A stretch of 52,160 nt of DNA from SCQX01 sp035720945 (GTDB lineage Bacteria > Pseudomonadota > Gammaproteobacteria > Burkholderiales > Burkholderiaceae_B), in contig DASTNK010000144.1 in NCBI GenBank assembly GCA_035720945.1, positions 1 to 52,160 on the forward strand. Reading direction: 5' to 3'. The translations under genes and the position numbers were made by a program. Below, piece by piece: positions 9,183-17,582 of this stretch (its first letter is position 1; every line of letters starts with the position of its first letter). The notes beneath the pieces were generated by a model, which saw only the letters and a program-made list of their open reading frames with translations, searched no databases and had not been told where the DNA came from.

Positions 9183-9983
9183 TCAGCTGTCGCCGGTGGG
9201 GGGCGTCCCGGGTGGCAGCGGTGGCGACTGAACCAGCCGGACACCTTCCCGGTCGATGATCAGCCAGCCGCCACGCGTGTCGGCGCCTTCATAGTGCCAA
9301 TCGGGGAGCACGAAACGGGTACAGGTTCGCGCGCCCACCTCCGTTGTGTGCACGGCGGGGCGGTGGGTATGGCCATGCACCATGGTGTCCAGCCCCGACT
9401 GTTCAAAAGCGTTCATGACGGCCTGGAGCGAGACATCCATGATCTCCGCTGGCTTGGCCCGGTTCGCGGCCATGCTGCGGCGTCGCGCCCAGGCAGCGAT
9501 ACGCTGCCTGGTGCGCAGGCCCAGCGACAGGAACATGCCTTGCGCCAGGGGTGTCCGTACTACCTGGCGGAATCTCTGGTACGCCTTGTCGTCGGTGCAG
9601 TATTCGTCGCCATGGCTCAGAAGGATGTCGCCGCTGTCGCAGGCCAGGCGGCAGGTATCGGGCAGAAGATGGGCGCCCAGGTAATTCGATAGCTCCGAAC
9701 CCATCAGGAAATCGCGGTTGCCACGCCCCAGCCAGAGGGGTAGGGCGGCCGCGGTGGCCTTGAGATGGGCGATCGTGTCTTCCAACCATGGGGGCGGGTC
9801 GCGCAGCGCCAGATCGTCGCCGATCCAGGCGTCGAAAATGTCGCCGCATAGAAGCAGCGCGTCGGCCTCGCGGGCGGCGTCTTCAAGAAAGCGGAAGAAT
9901 GCCGCGCGGGTCCGGGGTGTGCCAGGCCCGAGGTGGACGTCGGATGCGATCCAGACGGCCCCCGGAATCCGGATTTTATTCAA
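9183..9983 (-). CDS. lpxH: UDP-2,3-diacylglucosamine diphosphatase (LpxH)
   Basis: A 266-aa calcineurin-like phosphoesterase that cleaves UDP-2,3-diacylglucosamine to lipid X and UMP in lipid A synthesis, at the cytoplasmic face of the inner membrane. Metal-site motifs are DVHLG (Asp15, His17), GDIFDAWIGDD (Asp48), GNRDFLMG (Asn89), SHGDEYCTDD (His124) and HGHTHRPAVH. The CTDDKAYQRFR block is LpxH-specific. The start is TTG at 9983, inside the end of ppiB (8-bp overlap); no ATG lies before the first metal ligand, so coupling to ppiB translation is likely. Confidence 0.93.
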   Translation of the reverse strand: MNKIRIPGAVWIASDVHLGPGTPRTRAAFFRFLEDAAREADALLLCGDIFDAWIGDDLALRDPPPWLEDTIAHLKATAAALPLWLGRGNRDFLMGSELSNYLGAHLLPDTCRLACDSGDILLSHGDEYCTDDKAYQRFRQVVRTPLAQGMFLSLGLRTRQRIAAWARRRSMAANRAKPAEIMDVSLQAVMNAFEQSGLDTMVHGHTHRPAVHTTEVGARTCTRFVLPDWHYEGADTRGGWLIIDREGVRLVQSPPLPPGTPPTGDS

Positions 9984-10650
9984 CGACCGTTGCTTTTTCG
10001 ATGATCACGTCTTCGACGGGAACGTCTTGATGGAAGCCCTTGTTGCCCGTCTTGACCTGCTTGATCTTGTCGACCACGTCGGTGCCTTCAACCACCTTGC
10101 CGAACACGGCGTACCCCCAGCCGTTGGGCGTGGGGGCGGTGAAATTCAGGAATTCGTTGTTGGCCACATTGATGAAAAACTGGGCCGTCGCGGAATGGGG
10201 GTCGCTGGTGCGGGCCATGGCCACCGTGTACTTGTCGTTCTTCAGGCCATTGTCGGCTTCGTTCTCGATGGGGGCGTGGGTCTGTTTTTGTTTCATGCCG
10301 ACTTCAAAACCGCCGCCCTGGATCATGAAATTATTGATGACACGATGAAAGATCGTGCCGTCGTAGAACCCTTCCTTGACGTATGTCAGGAAGTTCGCCA
10401 CGGTTTTGGGCGCTTTTTCGGGGTTGAGCTCGATGACGATGTCGCCCATGTTGGTGTGAAGGTCGACGCGGGGATGGGTGTCCATGACTGAGGTGCCTTG
10501 TGTTGATGAGGAGGTGGCGGCCCACGCGGCGGAGCCTGGGGCCAGGATGGCCAGGACCGTGCAAATGGCGAGGCCCAGATTGCGTGCCGACGAGGCCAGC
10601 ACGCGCGAGGAGTGGTTCAGCAGTGGCATGATTTGGAATGGGTGAGACAT
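9976..10650 (-). CDS. ppiB: Cyclophilin-type peptidyl-prolyl isomerase with a signal peptide
   Basis: A 224-aa protein with a cyclophilin domain from about residue 60, carrying the blocks NMGDIVIELN, FYDGTIFHRVINNFMIQGGG and SATAQFFINVANNEFLNF. In detail it follows cytosolic E. coli PpiB rather than PpiA. Oddly it is preceded by about 44 residues that look like a Sec signal (hydrophobic core around LGLAICTVLAIL, then AAWA). Internal Met56 (ATG at 10485) lies exactly where a normal cytosolic PpiB would begin. Either a periplasmic form or both forms may be made. The 5' start is uncertain (10650 or Met8 at 10629), with poor ribosome sites for both. Confidence 0.9.
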   Translation of the reverse strand: MSHPFQIMPLLNHSSRVLASSARNLGLAICTVLAILAPGSAAWAATSSSTQGTSVMDTHPRVDLHTNMGDIVIELNPEKAPKTVANFLTYVKEGFYDGTIFHRVINNFMIQGGGFEVGMKQKQTHAPIENEADNGLKNDKYTVAMARTSDPHSATAQFFINVANNEFLNFTAPTPNGWGYAVFGKVVEGTDVVDKIKQVKTGNKGFHQDVPVEDVIIEKATVVE

Positions 10651-10669
10651 GGGGAAGGAGAAGCCGGCG

Positions 10670-11434
10670 TCATGGCCGGAGCGCGTTTTGCGCTTTCAGC
10701 GCTTTGGCTTGTGCGCCCGACACGCCCAGCTTGGCCGCATCCTGGAACGATTGGCTGGCCAGCAGGAGTTGGACGCGCCCCAGATTGGCGTGGGCCTGGG
10801 CGTAATTGGGGTCGGCCGTCAGTGCCATGCGCAGGGCGTCGCGCGCCATTTCCAGCTTGCCTTGTTTGGCGTATTCCGCCGCCAGGTTGTTCCAGGGCTC
10901 GGGAAGTTCCGGGTATTGTGTGGTCATGTGCTGGTAGAGTGTTTCGGCTTCTTGGTCGCGGCCCAGCGCGGCCAGGGCGCGCGCGTGCAGGAACATGAGC
11001 TGCACGTCGGTGCCGGTGCGATATGCGGCCTGTTCTTGCGCCAGACGCCTTTCGATGATATCCAGCGCCTTCTGGTTCTGGCCCTGGTCCAGCATCGTGG
11101 CGATGCGGGAGGTGATCTCGGAGGCGGTCAGCGGCACACTGGTGTCGACGCTGGGTGTGATGGCCTGCAGCAGGTGCGCAAGCCCTTTCCAGCCGCGGTC
11201 TTCCGTCTTGGTTTCGAACAGTTTGGCGCCTTGCAGCGGCAGTGTCACGCAGGATTGTGGCTCGATCGTGGCCGCTTCGGGCGCGGTGGTGCCGTTGGCC
11301 TGGAACGAGGCCGCCAGGTTGAAGTCGCGCGCGATCAGGCGGCCGGCGGCCGGCTGCGCCGCCGCGGCGGCGGACGCCAGCAGCGCAAGAACGAAAATAA
11401 CGGAACGGAAACGTCGCAACACGCGTGCCTGCAA
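10670..11434 (-). CDS. Secreted tetratricopeptide-repeat protein
   Basis: A 254-aa protein with a Sec-type signal at about 1-27 (VIFVLALLASAAAAAQ) and TPR-like helices from about 110 to 235, clearest at PEPWNNLAAEYAKQGKLEMA and NYAQAHANLGRV. TPRs mediate protein contacts; the function is unknown, probably a periplasmic scaffold. It ends 19 bp before the cyclophilin gene and likely starts the TPR-ppiB-lpxH operon, divergent from cysS. Starts are all non-ATG: TTG at 11434, GTG at 11422 and TTG at 11419 are each possible, and none has a clear Shine-Dalgarno. Confidence 0.8.
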   Translation of the reverse strand: MQARVLRRFRSVIFVLALLASAAAAAQPAAGRLIARDFNLAASFQANGTTAPEAATIEPQSCVTLPLQGAKLFETKTEDRGWKGLAHLLQAITPSVDTSVPLTASEITSRIATMLDQGQNQKALDIIERRLAQEQAAYRTGTDVQLMFLHARALAALGRDQEAETLYQHMTTQYPELPEPWNNLAAEYAKQGKLEMARDALRMALTADPNYAQAHANLGRVQLLLASQSFQDAAKLGVSGAQAKALKAQNALRP

Positions 11435-11532
11435 TGAGAAAGTTGGGTGTTTTGCGGTGCAAGACAGGGAGGAACGAGCCCACTTGCTATACTAATCGAC
11501 CACCATTTTAGCCTTGCCTAAGCCTCCACCGC

Positions 11533-12981
11533 ATGCTGCACATTTATAACACCCTTTCCCGCGCCAAAGAGCCCTTGAAAACGGCCCGGCCTGGTTGCGT
11601 GCGCATGTACGTGTGCGGCATCACGGTCTACGACTTCTGCCACCTGGGCCATGCGCGCATGATGGTGGGTTTCGACGTCGTGCAGCGCTGGTTGCGGGCC
11701 AACGGCTACGACGTCAACTATGTGCGCAACATCACCGATATCGATGACAAGATCATCCGCCGGGCCGTGGAAACGAACCGACGCCTGGGTGAAGTCACGC
11801 GCTTTTACATCGATGCCATGCATGCGGACGAGCGCGCCCTGGGCGTGGCGCCGCCCGATGCGGAACCGCGCGCCACGGAGTACGTGGGCGATATGCTGGA
11901 TATCATCGGGCGCCTGGAGGACAAGGGCCTGGCCTATCGCGCGGAGGACGGCGACGTCAACTATGCCGTGCGGGGTTTTCCGGGCTACGGCAAGCTGTCT
12001 GGCAAGTCGCTCGACGATCTGCGCGCCGGTGAGCGCGTGGCGGTGGCCGGTTCCAAGCACGATCCCCTGGATTTCGTGCTGTGGAAGGCCGCCAAAGAGG
12101 GTGAACCGCCGGAATCGCGCTGGACGTCTCCTTATGGGCCTGGCCGCCCCGGGTGGCACATAGAGTGCTCAGCCATGAGCAAGGCACTGCTGGGCTTGCC
12201 ATTGGACATTCATGGAGGCGGTCCCGACCTGAAATTCCCGCACCACGAGAACGAAATCGCGCAAACCGAAGGCGCTTTCGATCAGACGCTGGCCTCGATC
12301 TGGATGCATTGCGGTCCGATGATGGTGGACGCCGACAAAATGTCCAAGTCCCTGGGGAATTTCCGCACCATCCGGCAGACCGTCGCGGGCACCGACGCGT
12401 TGCCTGACACGCTGGCCGACTACCCGGTGAACGTGCGTGAGGCCGAGATGTTGCGGTTCTTCATCGTGCGCAATCATTACCGCAGCGCGCAAAACTATGC
12501 GCCCGACAACCTCTTCGATGCTCAAAGCGCGCTCGATCGCCTGTACCAGACTTTGTTGAACGTGCCGGCCGATGCCGTGGAAATCGACTGGGATCATCCG
12601 TCGGCCCAGGCGTTCCGCTCGGCCATGGACGATGATTTCAACACCGCGGGCGCTGTCGCCGCCTTGTTCGAGCTGTCTACCGAGGCGAACCGAACCGGTT
12701 CATCCCGCGTGTCGGGATTGCTGCGGGCGTTGGGCGGGTTGCTTGGTTTGCTGCAACGCGATCCGGCGACTTACCTGCAATCACCCACACGGTATTTGTC
12801 AGGCGCGCCAGCGCGGGCGTCTCTCGACAGCGGCCATGTCGAGGCCCTCATCGCCGAACGGGCCGCGGCCAAAAACGCTCGCGACTTTCAAAAGGCCGAC
12901 GAGATCCGCGCCATGTTGCGCGAAGCGGGCATCGAGCTGGAAGACAAACCCAATGGCACCACGCAATGGCGTCGAGCATAG
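11533..12981 (+). CDS. cysS: Cysteinyl-tRNA synthetase
   Basis: A 482-aa class I synthetase charging tRNA-Cys. It has the zinc ligand Cys28 in MYVCGITVYD, the HIGH-type motif HLGH at 37-40, the zinc/tRNA block WHIECSAMS, the DIHGGGPDLKFPHHENE block and KMSKS at 269-273. The length is close to E. coli CysS (461 aa). It heads a run of same-strand genes (cysS, glycosylase, accA, tilS) with short gaps or overlaps. The next gene starts 10 bp after its stop. Confidence 0.98.
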   Translation: MLHIYNTLSRAKEPLKTARPGCVRMYVCGITVYDFCHLGHARMMVGFDVVQRWLRANGYDVNYVRNITDIDDKIIRRAVETNRRLGEVTRFYIDAMHADERALGVAPPDAEPRATEYVGDMLDIIGRLEDKGLAYRAEDGDVNYAVRGFPGYGKLSGKSLDDLRAGERVAVAGSKHDPLDFVLWKAAKEGEPPESRWTSPYGPGRPGWHIECSAMSKALLGLPLDIHGGGPDLKFPHHENEIAQTEGAFDQTLASIWMHCGPMMVDADKMSKSLGNFRTIRQTVAGTDALPDTLADYPVNVREAEMLRFFIVRNHYRSAQNYAPDNLFDAQSALDRLYQTLLNVPADAVEIDWDHPSAQAFRSAMDDDFNTAGAVAALFELSTEANRTGSSRVSGLLRALGGLLGLLQRDPATYLQSPTRYLSGAPARASLDSGHVEALIAERAAAKNARDFQKADEIRAMLREAGIELEDKPNGTTQWRRA

Positions 12982-12991
12982 GGAGGGCCCG

Positions 12992-13630
12992 ATGACGGAT
13001 CAACCAATCAATGGTGGCAAACCTGATTTCTGGGACGAGGCCTCGGCGCACCTGATGGGCCGGGACCGCATCCTGCGCAAGCTCATTCCCCGCCATTCGT
13101 CCGAGTGGTTGCTGCCGTCGGCCACGCCTTTCATCACGCTGGCCCGCGCCATCATCGGCCAGCAGATCTCGACCAGCGCGGCCAATTCCGTCTGGGAACG
13201 GTTCACCGGCCAGTGCGGGCGTCGGCCTAGCCCCAGTTCGGTTCTCGAGGCGTCCGCCGACGACCTGCGCGCCGCGGGCCTTTCCCGTCGCAAGGTCGAG
13301 TACGTCCAGGATCTTGCGCTGCATTTCGCCGAGAAAAAGGTGCGTCCGGCGCGCTGGAACGCCATGGACGACGAAGCCGTCGTGGCCGAACTGTGCGCCA
13401 TCCGCGGCATCGGTCGCTGGACGGCTGAAATGTTCCTGATCTTCAGCCTGCAGCGCCCCGACGTCCTGCCCTTGGACGACGCCGGCCTGCTCAAGGCCAT
13501 TTCCCTGCATTACTTCAGCGGCGAACCCGTGTCGCGCTTCGAGGCGCGGGAGGTGGCACAGGCCTGGTCCCCCTGGCGCACGGTGGCCACCTGGTATCTG
13601 TGGCGCAGCCTCGATGCGGCCGCTTTGTGA
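12992..13630 (+). CDS. DNA-3-methyladenine glycosylase (HhH-GPD, AlkA-like)
   Basis: A 212-aa base-excision repair glycosylase that removes alkylated purines. It has the helix-hairpin-helix (LCAIRGIGRWTAEMFLIF, about 134-151) followed by the Gly/Pro-Asp segment LPLDDAGL with the catalytic Asp pair 162-163. It is shorter than E. coli AlkA because it lacks the N-terminal domain; this compact form is common in betaproteobacteria. The ATG at 12992 has GGGAGG at 12981-12986; the longer open frame upstream overlaps cysS and is not real. A second, unrelated 3-methyladenine glycosylase is found at 30887-31489. Confidence 0.93.
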   Translation: MTDQPINGGKPDFWDEASAHLMGRDRILRKLIPRHSSEWLLPSATPFITLARAIIGQQISTSAANSVWERFTGQCGRRPSPSSVLEASADDLRAAGLSRRKVEYVQDLALHFAEKKVRPARWNAMDDEAVVAELCAIRGIGRWTAEMFLIFSLQRPDVLPLDDAGLLKAISLHYFSGEPVSRFEAREVAQAWSPWRTVATWYLWRSLDAAAL

Positions 13631-13674
13631 CGCAGCGACTAAAATAACGCTTCTTCTTCGGAATTCCGGTGCAT

Positions 13675-14640
13675 ATGCGTAATACTTTTCTCGAATTTGA
13701 ACAACCCCTCGCCGAGCTTGAGAACAAGATCGAAGAGTTGCGCTTCGTCCAGACCGATTCCGCCGTGGACATCTCCGACGAGCTGGGGCGTCTGCAACAG
13801 AAAAGCCAGGCGCTGGCCAAAAGCATCTATGCCAAGCTGACCCCATGGCAGACCGCGCTGGTGGCGCGGCACCCGCAACGACCCTACACGTTCGATTACG
13901 TGCGCACCATCTTCACCGATTTCCACGAAATGCATGGCGACCGCATGTACGCCGACGATTTGTCCATCGTGGGTGGCCTGGCGCGTTTCCACGGTACGCC
14001 CTGCATGGTGATCGGCCACCAGAAAGGCCGCGACACGAAAGAGCGCGCCATGCGCAATTTCGGCATGCCCCGCCCCGAAGGCTATCGCAAGGCCATGCGG
14101 CTCATGCGTCTCGCCGAGAAGTTCGGGGTTCCGGTCTTCACGTTCATCGATACCCCGGGGGCCTATCCCGGCGTTGGCGCCGAGGAGCGCGGCCAGTCCG
14201 AAGCCATCGGACACAGCATTTACGCCATGGCCGAACTCAAGGTGCCCACTGTCGCCACCATCATCGGCGAGGGTGGCTCCGGCGGGGCGCTGGCCATCGC
14301 CGTGGGCGACGTCGTCATGATGTTGCAATATTCCACGTATTCCGCGATCTCGCCGGAAGGTTGCGCCTCCATTCTTTGGCGTAGTGCCGACAAGGCGCCC
14401 GTGGCCGCCGAGGCGATGGCGATCACGGCGCCGCGCCTTAAAGAGCTTGGCCTGGTCGATCGCGTCGTCAATGAGCCGGTGGGTGGCGCGCATCGCGATC
14501 CCGCCACGATGTCCCGGCAACTCAGCCGCGCGCTGGCCGATTCGCTGCGGCAACTCTCTGGCATGACTCCCGAACAGCTCATCGAGCACCGCATGACGCG
14601 GTTGATGTCCTATGGCCGCTTCCAAGAGGCACGCAACTGA
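13675..14640 (+). CDS. accA: Acetyl-CoA carboxylase carboxyltransferase subunit alpha
   Basis: A 321-aa subunit of the carboxyltransferase that passes CO2 from biotin to acetyl-CoA, the first committed step of fatty-acid synthesis; its partner AccD is not in this window. Family blocks include EMHGDRMYADD, GHQKGRDTKER, FIDTPGAYPGVGAEERGQ and GEGGSGGALAIAVGD. The family N-terminus (MRNTFLEFEQPL) matches ATG at 13675, while a GTG two codons earlier is less likely. The 3' end overlaps tilS by 29 bp. Confidence 0.97.
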   Translation: MRNTFLEFEQPLAELENKIEELRFVQTDSAVDISDELGRLQQKSQALAKSIYAKLTPWQTALVARHPQRPYTFDYVRTIFTDFHEMHGDRMYADDLSIVGGLARFHGTPCMVIGHQKGRDTKERAMRNFGMPRPEGYRKAMRLMRLAEKFGVPVFTFIDTPGAYPGVGAEERGQSEAIGHSIYAMAELKVPTVATIIGEGGSGGALAIAVGDVVMMLQYSTYSAISPEGCASILWRSADKAPVAAEAMAITAPRLKELGLVDRVVNEPVGGAHRDPATMSRQLSRALADSLRQLSGMTPEQLIEHRMTRLMSYGRFQEARN

Positions 14641-15676
14641 CGTTGACGCGCCGCGTCTTTCCGCATTCCTGACCGGTGCGCTCGCCAGGGCGCTGGACGC
14701 GCTTCCAGGACATCCCGGATCGTTCGCGGCCGGTGTCAGCGGCGGTGTGGATTCCGCCATGCTTGCCGTGCACGCCGCAGCTTTGGCGCGCGAGCGCGGG
14801 CTCAACTTCCATATCTTTCATGTACACCACGGCTTGCAGGAGCCATCGGCCCAGTGGCAGTCGCAAGTGCATGACTTGGCGCAAGCCTTGCGCGTGCCAT
14901 GCCACAGCCGCTGCATACGGGTGGACGGCGCGTCGGGGAAAGGCATCGAGGCGGCCGCGCGCGAGGCGCGTTATGCCACTTTTGTCGAGCTCGCTGAGCT
15001 TGTGGGGATCCGACACCTGCTGCTGGCTCACCATCGCGACGATCAGGCCGAAACCGTGCTGTTGCGGTTGCTGCGGGGCGCCGGCCCCAGCGGGCTGGCG
15101 GCCATGGCCCCGGTATCCCATCGCGACGGGCTGACTTACGTGCGTCCCTGGCTCGAGCTGGCGCGTGCCCGCATCTTGGACGCGGCGCGCCGCTATGGCG
15201 AGCATACCGGTTGGCAGCCAGTGCGGGATCCGACCAATCACGACGATCAGTACACGCGCGCCGCGGTGCGGGAGCGACTGGTCCCTGATTTGAACGAGCG
15301 TTGGCCGGGTTGGCAAGGCGTCTTGGTGCGCCATGCCCGGCTGAGCGCGGAGGCGCGCGACGTGTTGGACGAGGTCGCGGCCCGGGACCTGGCCGGGCTC
15401 GATTGTGTCGATGACGGCGCCAGCTTCTCTCTGCGGGCCTGGCGGGAACTGTCCCCGGCGCGGCAGGCCCTGGTGTTGCGCCATTGGCTTGATCGCCTGG
15501 GGCAACGGATGCCCAGCGAGGCGCGGCTCAACGACGTCATGCGTCAGTTGCGGGGCCTGCATGCGCTGGGGCATGATCGTGACATGCGTGTGCGACATGG
15601 GGCTGTGTGGATACGTTGCCGGGCCGGCCGGGTTTTTCTGGATGGTGCCCCGGGTCCATGCCATGAAAACCGGTAA
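14612..15676 (+). CDS. tilS: tRNA(Ile)-lysidine synthetase
   Basis: A 354-aa PP-loop ATPase that converts C34 of tRNA-Ile(CAU) to lysidine so that AUA is read as isoleucine. It has the ATP-binding SGGVDS at 43-48, the HVHHGLQ block and the HHRDDQAETVLLRLLRG motif. The C-terminal part is short compared with E. coli TilS (432 aa), lacking most of the last domain, as is usual in this order. It starts inside accA (29-bp overlap), so expression is tied to fatty-acid and translation genes upstream. Confidence 0.95.
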   Translation: MAASKRHATDVDAPRLSAFLTGALARALDALPGHPGSFAAGVSGGVDSAMLAVHAAALARERGLNFHIFHVHHGLQEPSAQWQSQVHDLAQALRVPCHSRCIRVDGASGKGIEAAAREARYATFVELAELVGIRHLLLAHHRDDQAETVLLRLLRGAGPSGLAAMAPVSHRDGLTYVRPWLELARARILDAARRYGEHTGWQPVRDPTNHDDQYTRAAVRERLVPDLNERWPGWQGVLVRHARLSAEARDVLDEVAARDLAGLDCVDDGASFSLRAWRELSPARQALVLRHWLDRLGQRMPSEARLNDVMRQLRGLHALGHDRDMRVRHGAVWIRCRAGRVFLDGAPGPCHENR

Positions 15677-15696
15677 AATAAACAACTTTGCCCCTG

Positions 15697-15720
15697 CCGG
15701 CGCCACAATGCCGGTTTTTT
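15697..15720 (+). terminator. Probable rho-independent terminator after tilS
   Basis: A short stem CCGGC/GCCGG (15697-15701 and 15710-15714) with an 8-nt loop, followed directly by six T (15715-15720). The stem is only 5 bp, so termination may be partial and some lysC transcription may be read-through. Confidence 0.6.
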
Positions 15721-15744
15721 CGGCTCATTGATACAGAGTAGAAG

Positions 15745-17031
15745 ATGTCCCTGATTGTCCACAAGTATGGCGGCACGTCGATGGGCTCGATAGAGCGCAT
15801 CCGCAATGTGGCCACGCGCGTCGCCAAATGGCAGGCCGCGGGCCACCAGGTGGTGGTGGTGCCCTCGGCTATGTCGGGTGAAACCAACCGGCTCCTGGGG
15901 CTTGCCAAGGAAATCACGCCGCGCCCCGATGCCCGCGAACTCGACATGCTAGCCGCCACCGGCGAGCAGGCCAGCAGCGCGCTGCTGGCCATCGCCCTGT
16001 TGAGCCAGGGCGTTGCTGCGCGCAGCTTCACAGGTTGGCAGGTGCCCGTGCGCACGGATTCGGCCTATACCAAGGCGCGCATCCAGTCCATAGATGGGTC
16101 CCTGATCCGGGCCGAGCTCGAATCGGGCCGCGTGGTCATCGTCACAGGGTTTCAAGGCATCGACGACGAAGGCAACATCACCACGCTCGGCCGTGGCGGG
16201 TCTGACACCTCGGCGGTGGCGGTGGCGGCGGCCCTGGGGGCCGACGAATGCCTTATTTTCACCGACGTCGACGGTGTCTACACCACCGACCCCCGTGTCG
16301 TTCCCGAGGCACGCCGCATGTCCGTGGTGTCGTTCGAGGAAATGCTCGAGATGGCCTCGCTCGGCTCCAAGGTGCTGCAGATTCGTTCGGTGGAATTCGC
16401 CGGCAAGTACCGTGTTCCGGTCCGCGTGCTTTCATCGCTGACCGACCCGTTGATTCCGCTCGAAGAAGAAATGTCTTCGGGCACATTGATTACATTCGAG
16501 GAAGACCACAAAATGGAAGCCGCCGTCGTATCCGGCATCGCCTTCAGCCGCGACGAAGCCAAGGTAACCCTGCTCGCCGTGCCCGACACCCCGGGCGTGG
16601 CGTATTCCATCCTCGGGCCGGTCGCGGCGGCCAACATCGATGTCGACATGATCGTGCAGAATCAGTCGGTGCATGGCACGACTGATTTCTCGTTCACCGT
16701 GAACCGCAACGATTTCCAGCGCACGCTGGACTTGCTGAACGACCAGATCGTCCCCGCCGTCGGCGCGCGTGAAATCGTCCCCGACGACAAGGTCTGCAAG
16801 GTGTCCATCGTGGGCATTGGCATGCGCAGCCATGTGGGCGTCGCCAGTCTGATGTTCCGCACGTTGTGCGAAGAAGGCATCAACATCCAGATGATCAGCA
16901 CCAGCGAGATCAAGACCTCGGTCATCATCAACGACAAATACATGGAACTGGCCGTGCGCGCGTTGCACAAAGCTTTCGGCCTGGACCGCGAAAGCGCTGG
17001 CGTACCGCCGGTTCAGGACGCCTCGGCCTGA
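15745..17031 (+). CDS. lysC: Aspartate kinase
   Basis: A 428-aa monofunctional aspartokinase making aspartyl-4-phosphate, the first step to lysine, threonine, methionine and diaminopimelate. The kinase domain (1-245) has HKYGGTSMG, the MLAATGEQ block and TLGRGGSDTSAVA. Two ACT domains (about 265-420) should bind allosteric amino acids. Family knowledge: this class can be alpha2beta2, with the beta subunit being the ACT part made from an internal start. Here ATG at 16513 (Met257) has GAGGAAG at 16498-16504, so that arrangement is plausible. It is followed by tRNA-Ser. Confidence 0.97.
   Translation: MSLIVHKYGGTSMGSIERIRNVATRVAKWQAAGHQVVVVPSAMSGETNRLLGLAKEITPRPDARELDMLAATGEQASSALLAIALLSQGVAARSFTGWQVPVRTDSAYTKARIQSIDGSLIRAELESGRVVIVTGFQGIDDEGNITTLGRGGSDTSAVAVAAALGADECLIFTDVDGVYTTDPRVVPEARRMSVVSFEEMLEMASLGSKVLQIRSVEFAGKYRVPVRVLSSLTDPLIPLEEEMSSGTLITFEEDHKMEAAVVSGIAFSRDEAKVTLLAVPDTPGVAYSILGPVAAANIDVDMIVQNQSVHGTTDFSFTVNRNDFQRTLDLLNDQIVPAVGAREIVPDDKVCKVSIVGIGMRSHVGVASLMFRTLCEEGINIQMISTSEIKTSVIINDKYMELAVRALHKAFGLDRESAGVPPVQDASA
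16498..16515 (+). promoter_or_regulatory. Candidate internal ribosome site and start for an aspartokinase beta subunit
   Basis: Inside lysC, the purine-rich GAGGAAG (16498-16504) precedes an in-frame ATG at 16513 with 8 nt spacing. Translation from here would give a 172-residue protein starting MEAAVVSG, made of the two ACT domains only. The position corresponds to the beta-subunit start known for Corynebacterium and Bacillus aspartokinases. Confidence 0.5.
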
Positions 17032-17086
17032 TGGCGGTGCCCGACGGGGCCTGTTCTTTCTTATGCTAGAATTGCAGGCTTCTTCC

Positions 17087-17179
17087 GGAGACGTGGCCGA
17101 GTGGTTGAAGGTACTCCCCTGCTAAGGGAGCATACGGCTTATACCCGTATCGAGGGTTCGAATCCCTCCGTCTCCGCCA
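17087..17179 (+). tRNA. tRNA-Ser(GCT)
   Basis: A 93-nt class II tRNA. Acceptor arms are GGAGACG (17087-17093) and CGTCTCC (17169-17175), with discriminator G and an encoded CCA (17177-17179). The anticodon stem CTCCC/GGGAG holds loop CTGCTAA, with anticodon GCT at 17121-17123, reading AGC/AGU serine codons. A long variable arm follows, as expected for tRNA-Ser. A TATGCT at 17062-17067 may be its -10 box. Confidence 0.97.
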
Positions 17180-17212
17180 GTAAGCAGTCTACAGCAAGCT
17201 ACAACAGTATAG

Positions 17213-17247
17213 AAAGCCCGCATGTTTCCTGGCATTGCGGGCTTTTT
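17213..17247 (+). terminator. Rho-independent terminator after tRNA-Ser
   Basis: Ten-bp perfect stem AAAGCCCGCA/TGCGGGCTTT (17213-17222 and 17236-17245), 13-nt loop, ending in a run of T. It lies 33 bp after the tRNA. Confidence 0.85.
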
Positions 17248-17582
17248 GTTGTCTGTGTGCGTGTATGGCAATGTATGGACATACAGCTTTTTCGGGGGTA
17301 TTCGACACAAGCAGGCGACCAAAGAGCGACATGACGCCGAGTTTTTCCATCATTACGGTCGGCCGTCTGCAGTTGCGGCGGCTCGGCGTCTGGATAAGAT
17401 AAACGCAGCTCGGGAGCAGGGAGTGATCTGAACTTGCGCCTTGAAGAGCGAACCGCGCCTGAGTCCGGGGTTTATTTTTTTGGCCCGGAGTCTTGCAGCC
17501 TGAAATTTGCTGCAAAAACCATATCGGATCGGCACTATCGATATGTAGTTAAATGAAGGTGTCCTTGCAATAAGGAGCTTTC
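17248..17582. other. Gene-poor stretch after tRNA-Ser
   Basis: No convincing gene. A frame ending at 17431 (last residues RRLDKINAAREQGVI) has a protein-like composition but no start with a ribosome site, and may be a gene remnant. Two imperfect or short inverted repeats are present: 17461-17492 (8 of 9 pairs, T-rich loop) and CATATCG/CGATATG (17520-17526 and 17539-17545). The 3' end of a tRNA gene is a common integration site, but I found no integrase or repeat of the tRNA tail here. Confidence 0.45.

Noticed and set aside
15677..15744. Lysine riboswitch before lysC
   Set aside because: Only 68 bp separate tilS and lysC, too short for a lysine aptamer; the sequence is explained by a small terminator.
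17122..17322. Minus-strand frame ending GGDGGIRTLDTGISRMLP over the tRNA-Ser gene
   Set aside because: This is a well-known false protein produced by translating the antisense of tRNA genes; the tRNA explains the sequence fully.
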